NCBI GenBank assembly: GCA_020747065.1
Contig: JAGMVK010000002.1
Span: 3,534,001 to 3,598,000 of the forward strand
DNA from: Cadophora sp. MPI-SDFR-AT-0126
Taxonomy: Eukaryota; Ascomycota; Leotiomycetes; Helotiales; Ploettnerulaceae
Direction: 5' to 3'
Length of the DNA stretch: 64,000 bases
In this document: piece after piece, positions 45,201 to 57,200 of the stretch
How positions within the stretch are numbered: the stretch's first letter is position 1
Layout: each line of letters starts with the position of its first letter
Position numbers and translations under genes: made by a program
Notes under the pieces: generated by a model
The model's database searches: none
The model's input: the letters and a program-made list of their open reading frames with translations, nothing else
Told to the model about the DNA's origin: nothing

Positions 45201-46202
45201 GGGCTCCTCAAGCACCCCTTAAACAGCCTCTTCGTCTACACGGACGGCAGCGGAATTGACAACCACGTGGGAGCTGCAGCCGTATCACCCCTAACTAGAT
45301 GCACAAAACTGGCCTATATGGGAGATAGTGAAACCTCAACCGTATATGCCGCAGAACTACAGGGCATCAGGTTGGCCCTTCAAATTGCAGACGAAGACGC
45401 AGAGAGAGGGAACAAGAGAGACAGGCTGATTATCTTCACAGACAACCAAGCAGCTATCCGGACATTTCAGAAGCCAACGGGCAGATCAGGTGCGTACATT
45501 GTAGCTGACGCGATACAACTCATAGACAAACTCCAAGGAGACCGTGGGACGCGAGTCGAGTTAAGATGGGTGCCAGCCCACACGGGCATCTTGGGAAACG
45601 AAGCCGCAGACAGAGCGGCCAAGAGAGCAGCCAAACAAAATGCTGGATCTAGCCAGGGAAACGAGAACGCCATACAGACAAGGACATATCATTTGCAAGC
45701 AACCTTGAAGACCTGGGTCAGGAGGCAGACAAGAGCCGAATGGACAAACAGTTGGAAAGTGGAAACGAGAGGAAGAACCACATTCAAGCATACCCCGCAG
45801 CCATCACACAAGATCCTGCGACTACACCATGGACTGAAGAAGTGGCAGAGTGCTCTGCTGATCCAGATGCGCACAGAGAAAATTGGGCTGAGAGACTTCC
45901 TGTGGAAGAGAAGAGTGCCAAAAGTCGACGACCCTGGATGCGACTGCGGCGAAGGACGGCAAACAGTAGACCACATCCTACTGAGGTGCCGGACATACAA
46001 CGACGTACGGCGAAGGATATTTGGGAGGGGAGGACAAATAGACCTGAAGGCAATCTTGAACGAGCCAAAATTAGTCACAAAGGCAATTAGATTTATGGAA
46101 CAGACGCGTCTCCTTGGGCAGTTTCGGAGTTGCGATACAGAGCAAAGAGACGAAGTGGAGCACTGGGGGGAGACTGAAGGTACAGAGACACGAGATGGCT
46201 AG
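42279..46202 (+). pseudogene. LINE ORF2: AP endonuclease, reverse transcriptase, RNase H
   Basis: The endonuclease (from ATG 42279) has LQYNVMKSR, LALQEPW, ILGDFNLHHELWGG and NSDHLPI. The reverse transcriptase has LGPDG, AYRPIALLNTIGK, LLLDVSGAFDNVSH, GIPQGSPLSPILY and the active-site YIDD at 44346-44357. RNase H has VYTDGSG, AAELQGIRLAL, FTDNQAAI and HTGILGNEAADRAA, followed by a CCHC-like end (CDCGEGRQTVDHILLRC). About nine stops lie between 42712 and 44540; all read as CAA/CAG-to-TAA/TAG. The last 486 codons (44742-46202) are open. Confidence 0.9.
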
Positions 46203-46442
46203 CAGAAGCGGCAGCCAATGAGCCTGAGCACTGTCAAAGGATGAAGCAAAGCACTCCTACTGAACGCTATGTAAATAGTCGTAGATAGGAGCCAGACCGT
46301 CCAGTGGAGGAGGTTGCTGGTCACTGCAAAGTGATGAAGTGAAGTGCGAATTACCGAATGCGGTAACGCGCACTTCGGCAACTGGCGCCGAAGCTGGACC
46401 ATGCCGGCATAGCAGTCCTACGGCGGACAGCTGGAACCGAGT

Positions 46443-46464
46443 ATGAATAAATGAATGAATGAAT
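46443..46464 (+). repeat. LINE 3' tail (AATG repeat)
   Basis: ATGAATAAATGAATGAATGAAT marks the 3' end of the LINE. Read on the opposite strand it supplies the last codons (IHLFIL) of the open frame of the truncated TcA-like gene. Confidence 0.75.
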
Positions 46465-49400
46465 CTTCAATCCGCGTCGTACGTTCATGAACTCTAACTT
46501 CAACATCCAATAGCAGAAGATCAGTGAGATCCAGCGAACTTTGAGCAAAGCCATCCTTCTGGAAAGGTAAGGCCACTCGATCTTTATCGCAGAGGTACGT
46601 AAGCATGGCGGCTCGGGCTCGAAGGCGGAGTCCGTCATTGATTTTTTGGATATCGTCATAGTTTCCTTGGCTAGAAAAGCTCTCTTGAAAGAAACTACTA
46701 AGGTTCTGATTTCCTGGCTCCTTCCCTATCAAGATATTAGGATCTGCGGAAGACCAAAGCCACGGCTGAGCCTTCTCAAGACTTTGACTGAAGAAGCGTT
46801 TCTTCAAATGATGAAGCCACAATCCGGCATGCCAAGCACGAATGGCCCAAGGCTCGCTGATCAGATCTGCAGTAGAGAGATCAAAACGTTCAAGGCCACC
46901 GGCATAGTATTTCTGGATCAATGGGGCAAGGCTGACATCGGTCACTAAGTAGCGAAGGAGCTGCCCTGGTTGGGGAACCTGCTCTGTTGCTTCATAAAAC
47001 AACATCCAGCATTGTCGGCTTCTAACTTTTCGAACCCACTTTCGAAGTGTGCAATAATCGAACATGCGCTCCCACCAATCGAATAAAGATGCCTTGCGCT
47101 GAGGAGTAGGCCGAGCTCTTTGATCCGAGTTCTGCTCGTCGCGGTCGTAATTATCCATCACTGGGATCAAATTGAGGTCGAAGTAAGCATGATGCGTGGC
47201 GAATGAAGAGCTGGATTGTGAACCGCGATAGTATGAGCTACCAAGGAAGTTTTCAGGGTGCTGAAGTAGATAGTTCAATTCTGACTCGCGACAGTGGTCT
47301 TGGGGGTGTACTGCTGCGGACAGGCCGAAACGAGATACAAAGAGGAGGCCTTTGAATGCTCGTTGGTACGTTCGACGAATATCACGAAGACTGCTGCTGT
47401 AATAGTTGTCCAAGAAGGCCATCGCGGACGTACCGAGACTCAACCCATTGCCCAGTGTTTGACTTTTAGACTCACGGAAGAGCTTCGCGGCCGGCACAAC
47501 GTACAAATTGTGTTCGGTGTCAGGTCCTTCATATTTGATTTGGAAGCCGGTCCTTTCGCGATGACATTCATTCCAATTAGGATGGCTTTGCTCGAAACGG
47601 ATCTCGATGTGATATACTCCACGATGAAGGAGTAGAGGGGTTGACGCGCTCGCGGGTGCGGGGTGAGCGTCCCAGCGGTGATTGAGCAACGTCCAAGATT
47701 TATCACCTCGCTGCATTGTGAACAGCCAGCGATGTCGATGTCGATTCCGTATGGCTTCAAAGTCCGGCTTCTCGTTATCAGACCGGGGGTGTCCTCCATA
47801 GAAAGTGTACTCTCCACTGCTCTCCACCAGGAAAGCGCCATTCCAACGCACACGGAAGCATTGGCCCCCTCCAAGAGGCTCTCCGTTCGACTCTCGCACG
47901 GCAAAACCATTGACTGCAGTTACTACATCAGGACTCGCAGATAGCAACTCGAGGTTTGGGCTGGGAATCATAGTAGGGATTGGGGCATTAAACTCATTCT
48001 GATAGTGTCCGAAGAAGTTCAAATCGCCAGTCATGTGACGCCACACCGTCGTAGGGGCAGCACCCGACTTGCCATCAACCTCGAACTCACCCAGCAATCC
48101 AGTCCCCACCAGACCAAGAATAGATGCAAAAGCGCCTCCAGAGAAATGTGGTTCCCAGGTGTAATTCTTTGGTGCAGCGCCAGAATCGGATTCCCATCCT
48201 TCCCCAAGGGGAGCATTCTCGTCAGCAAACAGTCGGCGGAGGATACACCAGGCCGCGCGTCGAATATCAACTGTGTTCCCTTTGATAGATGCCGAAACAT
48301 GCTCTGCAAGATGATCTGCAATTATCTCACAGCGGCGATGGAAGAGTGCAAACTGGAATTGAAAGAATTTGAAGCGTTCATCTTCAGACGGTTCATGGAC
48401 AAGCGTGCGAACGGCGTCGTCAAAATTGGAGAAGATAGCAGCAAACGGAGAGAGGACTGCTCTTGGGGCGAAATAGAGATTTTGGAAGGCAGAAATCTCT
48501 GTGTCAGAAAATTGACGCGAATTTCTCAATTTGTCAATGACCGAATCTTCACATAGTGGGAGCTTAAAACACAACTGACCTGCACCATCGGCGTCGTAGT
48601 GGAAAGGACTGCGGGGTTCAGTATTCCACATCGATGGGGCTGTAGCAGCAACGGGGAGGTCCGTCTTGAATATACGAGCATCATGGCTAACACGTTGCCC
48701 GTCGAGCTCAAGGGCGGCAGGAAAGAAATGCTCCCCGAGAGTCTCAAGGGCATCATTCTCCGTAGAAGAAACATATCCTAGGTCACGTAGAGAACGCTTA
48801 ATTCGCCTCCAATCCCAAACTTCTACATCCTCCTCGCTCACTTCAACCCGCATAAGGGTCTTCCGAAGTTTCAGAAGGCTGAAATCATCATCGTCCGGCA
48901 GTTTCAGCGGTTCAACCGCCGCCTCCAAAACATTTGGCAGGGGGAAAGGGTCGTCCCAGCGGATGTGTTCGTCAGCGGTGAATAGAAGACTTATTTCACC
49001 TATGGTAAAGGTGGATGCGTAAACTTTGGAGAGAATTTCGGCGAAGCGGAGCGTACTTGTCGGGTTGGCATTCCAAGTATCAACTTCATTGAAGCCAGCC
49101 AAAAGAGAGAAAAGTTTGAGGTTTTTCTCCAAGTCCTTTTTGAATAGAGGCTTACGGTGATGGCAACCATATCGAGCTTTTGCATACCTTTCGACATAGT
49201 CCAGGAGAAGAGTAACGACGGAGTTCCATGTGGTTGGGTTTTCTTTTGATCCTTGCCATAGGCAGAGCAATTTGAGGGGGGTATTCTCTACGGCAGACTG
49301 CTTGTAAGACTGGCCATGCATCATCGTTCCTGTCAAGGGGATTTCAAAATCGTCTCGCAACATCATCAACGCTGCAAGTTGCCGTATGAATTCAGCGTTG

Positions 49401-52400
49401 ATCGCATCTTTGTCAAACAGTCGGAGGGTGGTGGAAATATCGGCCAACTCATTGAATGAGATCTTTGGGCCGGCCACTCTGCACAGGATTCTCCAGAGGC
49501 GAACGAATACGAACAACTTGCGAAGCCGAAATAGAACGTCCCCATCCGAAGCCCCAAGAGATATTTGCAAGTCCCTAGATTTGTACGACTCATCGTCAGG
49601 GAACGCTGTGTCGTCTTTCGCTCCACTCTGGGCTGGCTTTGCTTCAAATGGTACATACTTGCATTGCCAAAGTTCGATAAATTCGTGGTATTTCAGGCCC
49701 GTAAATTTGAGAAACCATGCTACTGGAACCACTGGAGACTCTAGTTTGGTATTTAGTCCAAGGGCAGATTCCAGAAATTCTTTGTTGCCGAGTGTTCCAC
49801 TGAACAGATGGGCGTATTCTTCAGGAGAAATATGGAGGTACTCCAGCGCAAGATCGAATCGTACTGGATAACGCCACAGATGTTTCTGAAAGTTGCTTGG
49901 CTCCTCCTTAGCATCTAAGGGAAGCTCAGTGATATCTTTGTGAAAATGGCGCATGGTTTCGAATCGATCTGTCCCCAAGGAAGGAAGCAAAGAACGGGAA
50001 ACATCTAGAGCTTGGGCGTAAGGAAGGTTGGGTGAAGTGAAACAGGATCGCAACGAGTCGTAGATCACCGGACTTTGGGGAGTTGCTGGGGACGAATGCT
50101 CGGGGACGGCAGTATTCAAAGAACTCTGGTCAGTTCTAGTGCCAGCTAATCCGATGTCCGAATTAGTGTCTAAGAAAATGCCATTGGGGTGACTTGGGTC
50201 ACTACCAAGTGCTTCGAGGCATTCATTGACGATATCAATCCTGGGAACTTGGATCTCTAAGTTTGCGAGGGTTGCCTGTAGCTTGCCAGGAGATCCTCGG
50301 CGAGAAGATAGGAGAGTTCCGATAGTAGAATCGCCTAAGGCAACCTGGAGAAGTTCATGCAGATAGGCGACAAGGCCCAATGGAGATAGATTAGGAGCCG
50401 GAGGACAATCAATCAAATTACCAGAGTTGACTGGGGCAAAGGTCCAGGCAGACTCTGATGAAGATAGCGGTTGGGTAGGGGCGAGTGAAATAAAGGCTAG
50501 AAAAATATCCTTCGCATAAGGGTACGCAATAGTTCCAGCTAACGCAGACTGAAATCTGGCTTGCGAAAGAGTATTGACCGTGTTTGGAAGAGTGAAACCG
50601 CGGGAATAAAGCGCCTCAATCACGGAGAACTGCAAGTTCGCAGGACACGCAGAGGTGACCTCCACGAGCGTATGCACCGATTCAAGCGCGTTCTTTAGCC
50701 AGGAACGGGAGCTCAAGTCATCAGGGAAGGCAGTGAGCAGGGCTCTGTCAATTCCATCCGAGTTGAGAGGCTTGCCAAAGTCGAAGGCTTGTGGGTTTTG
50801 AGAATTGTACTCTGTGATGAATTGGTGCAAAATATCATCCGTCGGGACGGAAAAGAGAGGGGCCATCCCACTGCCCGGCGTGTTGAACAAAACAGCATTC
50901 GGTTGCACAACGAAAAACTTTTGGACTCGCTGAACAAAAGAATTGGCACGTTGTTCAATGGTTCCAGGTAAAGTGAAGTCAGGGAGAAGAAGCTGGTTTG
51001 AAGCGGATGTGCTGAAGAAATCAACCCATTTTTGCTGGGGGATATCAACGAGTACTTGAACAGTGGCAACCTTAAATTGACTCTTGATCCGTGCTACAAG
51101 CTCGGCCTCGCCCTGAGTGATCGCTTGCAGGAGTAACGTGACGTACGAGTCGGGATATTTTAGGATCTTCACTTTCCAAAAACTCTCATCAATATCGGAG
51201 GTAAGCCCTTTGTACTGAAGTAAATCATCCAGTAATGTCGGGCTATCCGCTGGCACAGGGTCTCCAGAATTTTGCGTGCTGTCGCTCACAAGACTCGCCA
51301 CATCGCATCTTGAGCCGGTTGCAGTTGATCCCAGGGCGACCAAACGACGTGCAGCTTGATCGGGAGTGATCACTGACGACGCAGTCTCACCAGTTATTCC
51401 AGCTTTTGCAAGGTCATCCCTTGCTATCGGTCTCTCGTCGTCCCCAAGCAGCCCACTATCTGTGGCAGTCTGAAATTGACTGCGTAGTTGATCCTCTGTG
51501 GCCAATGTCGCAGTACTGTAGCGTTGCTGAACTGAGACTTGCGCAGGATAGCTTGTCCCCAAAGCATAGAAATACGCGGCAGGGACAGTAAATGAAGGCA
51601 GCAACTTCAATAATTTGCCAGACGAAGATGCCTTGCGTTGAAGCACGACAGATGCGTGTGGAAAAGATATCGAGGTAGTAGTAGATTTGCCAGTTTCTAC
51701 CGGAAATGCAATCCCTGCGAGAGTGGCTTCACTAGTCAATCGCTCACAGGCAACTGCAGCTGATGCTGCTGAGACATATCCAGCAAGTCTCCCAGCTTCA
51801 GAGTTATGTTTCAAGTGGTAATTTTGTAGGTCAGACTCGAATTTCTTGCGAGCATTCTCAATATCGGTCGAAGGTGGAATTGGATTCTTGTCCTTGTCAA
51901 AGAAAGCAGTATACATTTGGTGTATGTCGACACTTGGGCGAGGAGTTGGGTATAAAGTGCGGTTCCAGGTCATTTCGGACGCGATCTGGAGGCTCTGAGC
52001 AGGAGTAAGTGGGTTGTCACGGGCCTCCAGTAGTGACTTTTGGGGCAGGTCCGTTGTTGGATGGTCTTGAGCGAGGATGAGATCGATCGCACCTCGAAGT
52101 TGCGAAAAGTCAGGTGGTCGGCCGTTTGGATCAAGGGCAATGAATGGGGAATTTAATGGAAGCCCCAATATTTGCACGGGCAAGGAGAAATATGTGCTCG
52201 CTGGCAATTTAAAGTAAGTCCCCTGATCAGTGACAAGATCCTGTGAAACAACTTGAATGTTGTAGTCAATGGTGCTGTCAGGAATATTCAGATCCCCCCT
52301 CTTAAACTCGAATCGAGCGTGGAATAGTGGACCTCCTGGATGCGGGCTTAAGGGTTTGACGATGATCACAGCAGTAGCGACTGAATACAACTTAAGGACC

Positions 52401-52708
52401 GGAACCGGAACTGATAGAATCCCGTTGAGTTTTTCCAGGACGATTTCATTCTCTTGAAAAATAGAGTTGTCAAGCGACTTTATCGAATTGTCGAGTGCGG
52501 GATCTTTCTCGTCGACGATGTTCAAGGCGGCATCGCGATCTGCTAGACCACTCGCAGTCCCGAGTTTCGTCCCTTTAGAACTATCCTGAACGGTCAATCC
52601 ATAGGCAGTGATGGTGAGGTTACTGAGGGCAGTTCTGAAGTCATCTGGAGATGTTGGCTGGGTTGGCACCAGCTTGACGATAATGAGGGAGAGGTTCTTT
52701 TCAGCCAT
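46465..52708 (-). pseudogene. TcA-like subunit of a bacterial-type toxin complex, 3'-truncated
   Basis: A single unbroken frame of about 2,080 genuine codons, with no intron, starts at the ATG at 52708 (the frame opens 8 codons earlier from a TTG). In bacteria TcA forms the pentameric receptor-binding, membrane-injecting syringe of insecticidal Tc toxins. A VRP1-like block lies at residues ~775-945 (LSPLGLVAYLHELLQVAL; DIVNECLEAL; LPYAQALDVSRSLL). A PA14-like beta domain lies at ~1567-1740 (SSGEYTFYGGHP; YHIEIRFEQSHPNW). A conserved TcA segment lies at ~2030-2080 (RARAAMLTYLCDKD; LLLLDVEV; RIEDS). The reading then runs into the LINE tail and stops at 46418. The pore-forming and TcB-binding C-terminal part is missing and I did not find it beyond the LINE. 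Almost certainly non-functional as a toxin. Horizontal origin is inferred. Confidence 0.8.
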
Positions 52709-53774
52709 CTTTTGGAAGTTGTAGTGGTCCAAATTGTATAAAGGGTTTCGAATCCGCTTTTATGGTCCCATGTGAAGTTGATAAACACACAATGGAGTGA
52801 CGACAGGTTTTTAAGCCTTGTGAACAGGACAGCACAGAGGTTTGTGCGGTTGAAGGTCCGCGGCGTCGCCAGATATGCCTAGCCATGTTGTGAGCTCAAT
52901 TGTCAGGCGGGGGCTTACTGGGGTCGGATGTCCGGTTTGAGAGAGATGCGCTTGACATCGAGATGATCGTGAGTCGAGTACGGTTGGTTTTAGTGTGTCG
53001 GAAAACATTTTTGAGGAGATTAACCTACCTTAAATCATCTCTAACGCTACTAGGAAATTGATCTGGGTTCCTTCGCATCCAGGTTACCAAGAACTTGTAA
53101 GAGAATGGGTCGAAAATAAATCAATATATGATTATTTGTTCCAAGCACTATATATCGCGCGTGTCATAAATGCTGCTGAACTTGAGAGACAAACAATGCG
53201 CTTCCTGCTACATGTCCTTTGAATTAAAAGGTCGCTGTAGTGGTGCCCAAGCAGCTCGCCACCAAGGAAGATCTCAACCCACGATCACGATGACCTGCAT
53301 TGATCTTCTGATTCCTCCATCTCTCCTGATCCTTAGTGTGAGACGGAATGTTCACTTCAGCTCATTCAGCTGTTGCTGCACGTTTAAACGAAAAAAAGTG
53401 CATAACCCCTCCATTTGTAGCATGATGGCGACACCTCAATGGCATATGCCGTTAAGGCGATGGAAGGGCTGAGTTTCACGAGCTTGCTCCAGTACAATTG
53501 GTCGGTCATCCATTCCCACGTGAATATTCACATGCGACTCTGTGCTAAAACAATCAGACCACCATAATTTCTGCGGATAGATTGACTGCATCTCTCGATT
53601 GGAAGCTAAAAGCTTGTGATGCGGTCGAATATTTGCGTTACTAAATCTGAAGGCATCTCACTATGTCCGAACTTTTAGCGAACTCCCAGAGTTAGGACTG
53701 TCAGTTTTAATACATGTGGCATTGTCGAAAATCTATACCTCACGCTGAAGATCGTGTGTCAATAAGTCGCTAAG
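52709..53774. promoter_or_regulatory. Divergent intergenic region between the TcA-like and TcB-like genes
   Basis: About 1.07 kb separates the two head-to-head toxin genes and would have to hold both promoters. No repeat is seen. A 100-codon plus-strand frame at 53170-53472 resembles nothing known. The shared region suggests that the two genes were once co-expressed; no specific binding site could be identified. Confidence 0.4.
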
Positions 53775-54264
53775 ATGTTCTCACACAAAGGCTCACAACA
53801 AACTGGTGTGCCTGGGGGAGCGGAGAGTAGCGAAATGTCGACAGCTAAAGGAAGTCAGAGGCCTGATTCATCACGCTCCGGTTTACCTTCAGCATCGCAA
53901 GGCTCGATTCCTTCAATCTCTCTTCCCAAGGGCGGAGGTACGTACCCCTTTTTCTTCGTCGATTGTTAAACCCCGAGAGATATCGATTCCGTAGGCAATC
54001 TTAAGTGTAGACAAATTGCGAGGCAATGTCTCAATTCTAAATGACTCTATCTTTGGCAATACTAACTCCAAGATCTCGCAGGCTCTATTGGGGGCATGGG
54101 CGAAAAATTTGATGTCAATTCTGCGGATGGGACGGGGTCTATAACGATTCCTATATCGACAAGTCCTAGTCGGGGAGGCTTTGGGCCCAACCTGTCTCTG
54201 AATTACAACTCGGGCAATGGCAATGGCCCGTTCGGATTGGGATGGAATTTGGCTGTGTCAAACA
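53775..54264 (+). pseudogene. TcB/SpvB-like toxin subunit, N-terminal fragment
   Basis: Exon 1 (53775-53937) encodes a Ser/Gly-rich leader ending ISLPKGG; exon 2 starts at 54082 after a 144-bp intron with GTACGT donor and CGCAG acceptor. Exon 2 carries the SpvB/TcB entry signature: GMGEKF, then GTGSITIPISTSP, GFGPNLSLNYNSG and GNGPFGLGWNL. TcB and TcC form the cocoon that encloses the cytotoxic part and docks on TcA. Only the first ~115 residues survive: the frame enters the hAT terminal repeat and stops a few codons later. The intron shows that the gene has been adapted to a fungal genome. No continuation is found after 58593. Confidence 0.8.
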
Positions 54265-57200
54265 TAGGGCTGTGAAATGAAGATGAATTTTACGAATTTT
54301 TTGAAGAGATTTGAAGAGTTTGAACACGAATTTTACCTTATAAATTCGTCCTCCCCGGCCTCTGATTCGTCGAATTCGTGGCCTGATTTCGCGAAGTCAA
54401 AAAGTTCGTGAAGAGTTCGTGAAAATCACCGTTTCTGCATTTGAAATGTAGTATTTTGGCCCTAATATCTTCTCTAATTGATGCGCTACTTATAGAAAAG
54501 GTTTCTATTCAAAACTAGACAATTCCAATCAAACCATCTGGCGACGGGAGTATAGCATTTGGATCCATAGACGCAGGGTTATCGAGGCCCGTAAAAAGAG
54601 ATGGTATTCGTGTAAGGGGAGAAGGAGGGATATCGGGGTCTGTTGCAAATTCTCGTTAGATTAAGGTACAAAGATGGAATAAACAGAGAGTAAATACCTG
54701 GAACGTGGCCATTAATTCTGTCAGGACGAAAGAGAGTACTGAAACACGATCTAAACGTCAAATCAAGCTTCATTGCGTCTTGAATCTGTTCTTGATCGAG
54801 TTTATCCTCCGACTGATAGTTGCTACGTAGTAGAGTTAACATCCTAACAGTATTCGAGTGTAAAGCATGTCGCCGTATCCCGTATTCGTCGCGGCAACCA
54901 CTGAATAAACGTTCAACGTCAACCTTTGCTGCGGCGCAAGGCAGTAGAGTTCTTGCAGCGACGGCGAGATGAGGCTAGAGAGAACTGTTAACCTTCCACC
55001 AGTTGCGAATAAAGTGAGGATCGAACCTAGACGCCTCTATCCATTCTTCGGGGTCCATTCCAATCCAACGATCAAGTTCGCAGCTTGCCCGTGTAACGAA
55101 AAACTCAGCCTCTCGTGCCTTTTTGGCTTGAACCCTACGCTATTGGGCAATTGACATGCTAAAAGGGCGTTCAGCACCTAATTCTAGCGAGCGACCTTCT
55201 AAATTCGGTGCATCTTGTCCAGCAACAGCGGGCCATTCGGTCTTGAAGTAGTGCTTGACATCGTCGATAATCTGGTCGAATTGCGCAGGCATTATATCCT
55301 TGATCATGGACGCTTTTCAACGAGGATCGAGGATATGGGCGGCGTATATCATCGAATTCGATTCCAGTTTCTTGTTGTAGACTATATACTTCTTTTGGCC
55401 AGCTTTGAGAGCATCGCGAAGTGATTGATCAAGTTGAGAGTAGTCGCCAGCGCCTGTCATAACCTGCTTAAGAAGATCGTCCAAATTCCAGTAAAGCTCA
55501 AGAGATCGAACTAAGGAAGGCATTTCTTTTGATACCTTCAAAGTCATGTCTTTGAATGGTGCTAAAACGAAGGCTAGTTGGCGCAAAGCTACGATCTCGC
55601 GCTCAGAGGGAAGAAGGCATGTAACCTGATCGTGGGACTCTATAAAAGCAGTGTATTCTGGCAGCAAATCAAGAAACTGCTGGACTATATCGTACGCTGA
55701 ATTCCATCGTGTATCAACGTCGTAAATAGGTCGGCGCTTGATAGTTTTCGGCATCAGTTTCCAATCCTGCTCGTGTTCAGAGCTACGTAGTATCTATAAA
55801 TTGAGAAGTCTGATCTTGGCAATAGAACTGCGACTTGGATCCAAGGGTATTTCGTACTTGTTATGCTTGAATTCCTTATCCCAGCTGTCGAGAAGCTTCT
55901 TCGCCTCTTTTGCAGTGCTAGCCTTGAAGTGAGTGAGGATATCCTTATAAACCAAAGCGACCACATGCGCAAAACACCGAATCCAACTAAATCTGCCGTG
56001 GAATTGCATGCGAGGCTTGCTAATTGGACTATCCTTATCGTCGTAGGTCTTCTTTAAACATTTGAATAGAGCTGCGCAGAGAGTACCGTTGTTGCCAGCG
56101 TTGTCGCCAGTAATAGCAAAGAGCTTATGGCCAACGTTAAGTTCTTTGGTAAGCTTCAAAACGATCTCTGCAAGTGCCTCTCCTGTATGTGACCCAGTGA
56201 CCTCAATGAACTCCAGGACCTCTTCTCTGTCTTCAAAGTTCTTCGATATCCAATGGCTAATTACAGCGAAGATGGGGATTCGATTTGGCGCTGTCCACAT
56301 ATCGAGGGTGAAGGAAATACTGGTATAATCTGCTTCTAATTCCATTCGAAGGGCATTTCGTCTGAGAGCAAAGTCATCGTATATATGGTTTCGCAGTGCA
56401 TATCGATTCTTGTAAGCACAGCGTACCCCATACGCATTGAACATCTCTTGGAATTCCTCAGTGCCAACTACACTGAAGGGTTGACGAGTCTTGACCACCT
56501 ATCGGCGAGTAGCTTCCTTCGTTGTTAATCGAGCTTGTGTTTTCGTCTTGCCACTCCATCCCTCCTTTTCAGTATAGGTTTCCTTGTCTTCTCCTTGAGT
56601 ATATCCGCGAAGTCGAGCAGCATGAGTTCCTTCCGTAATTTGGTGAGTAGATAAATGCTTCATCATCCCCGAAGTGGCGCCATGGCGCTTGGATTCGTAC
56701 ACGTCCCATAGTTTAAGACGCTTGCTTGACTTCTTCGAGCATTCGAGGCAGCTCCAGCGGTATTCTTGAAGGATATTTAAACCGCCCTTAACCTCAGGGT
56801 AAAGGTTGCCTTTCAGCGCAGTACGTTTCATGTAGCAGTATACCTAGATGCAAAAGATCGAGTTAGCAAATGGATAAGTCATCAAATACTCGAGTAATTT
56901 AAATGCCTCGTTACTCTTGAAAACTTTGGGATGGAAGTAATCAACTCACGTAGCTATTCTTCTGTCTCTTTCTTTTCTCATGCTTATTCCTATGGATTGT
57001 CTATCGTTCGGTAGCCTCTGCCTTCTCTGTTTCTGTCATAGGAGTGTTATTAAAGGTCGGGGAAGGAATATCTTCCATGTCGGCATCATCCTCCGAATCC
57101 CAGTCCACGTGCCCTAGAGGGGCTTCACATATGATTGTATCGCCCTCCAGGTCTACTGGAATAGCATTGGATAGCCCAGCACTAGCAGCAGACGCTGGGG

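Larger units (their letters stand above)
40300..46464 (+). mobile_element. Tad1-clade-like LINE, nearly full length
   Basis: The order is a 5' region, ORF1 with zinc knuckles, ORF2 with endonuclease, reverse transcriptase and RNase H, a 3' region with CCGAAGCTGG-type short palindromic sequence, and a tail of AATG units at 46443-46464. The 5' boundary is uncertain by up to about 200 bp. The 3' tail abuts the TcA-like toxin gene. Damage is patchy: ORF1 and the RNase H end are open, while 42.7-44.6 kb is stop-rich. Confidence 0.88.

Noticed and set aside
47294..50971. Several 60-160-codon plus-strand frames
   Set aside because: All are shadows of the TcA-like minus-strand frame.
46418..52732. 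Reading the TcA-like frame as a complete 2,104-residue gene
   Set aside because: The first 8 codons depend on a TTG start and the last ~15 come from the LINE tail; the family's C-terminal region is absent.
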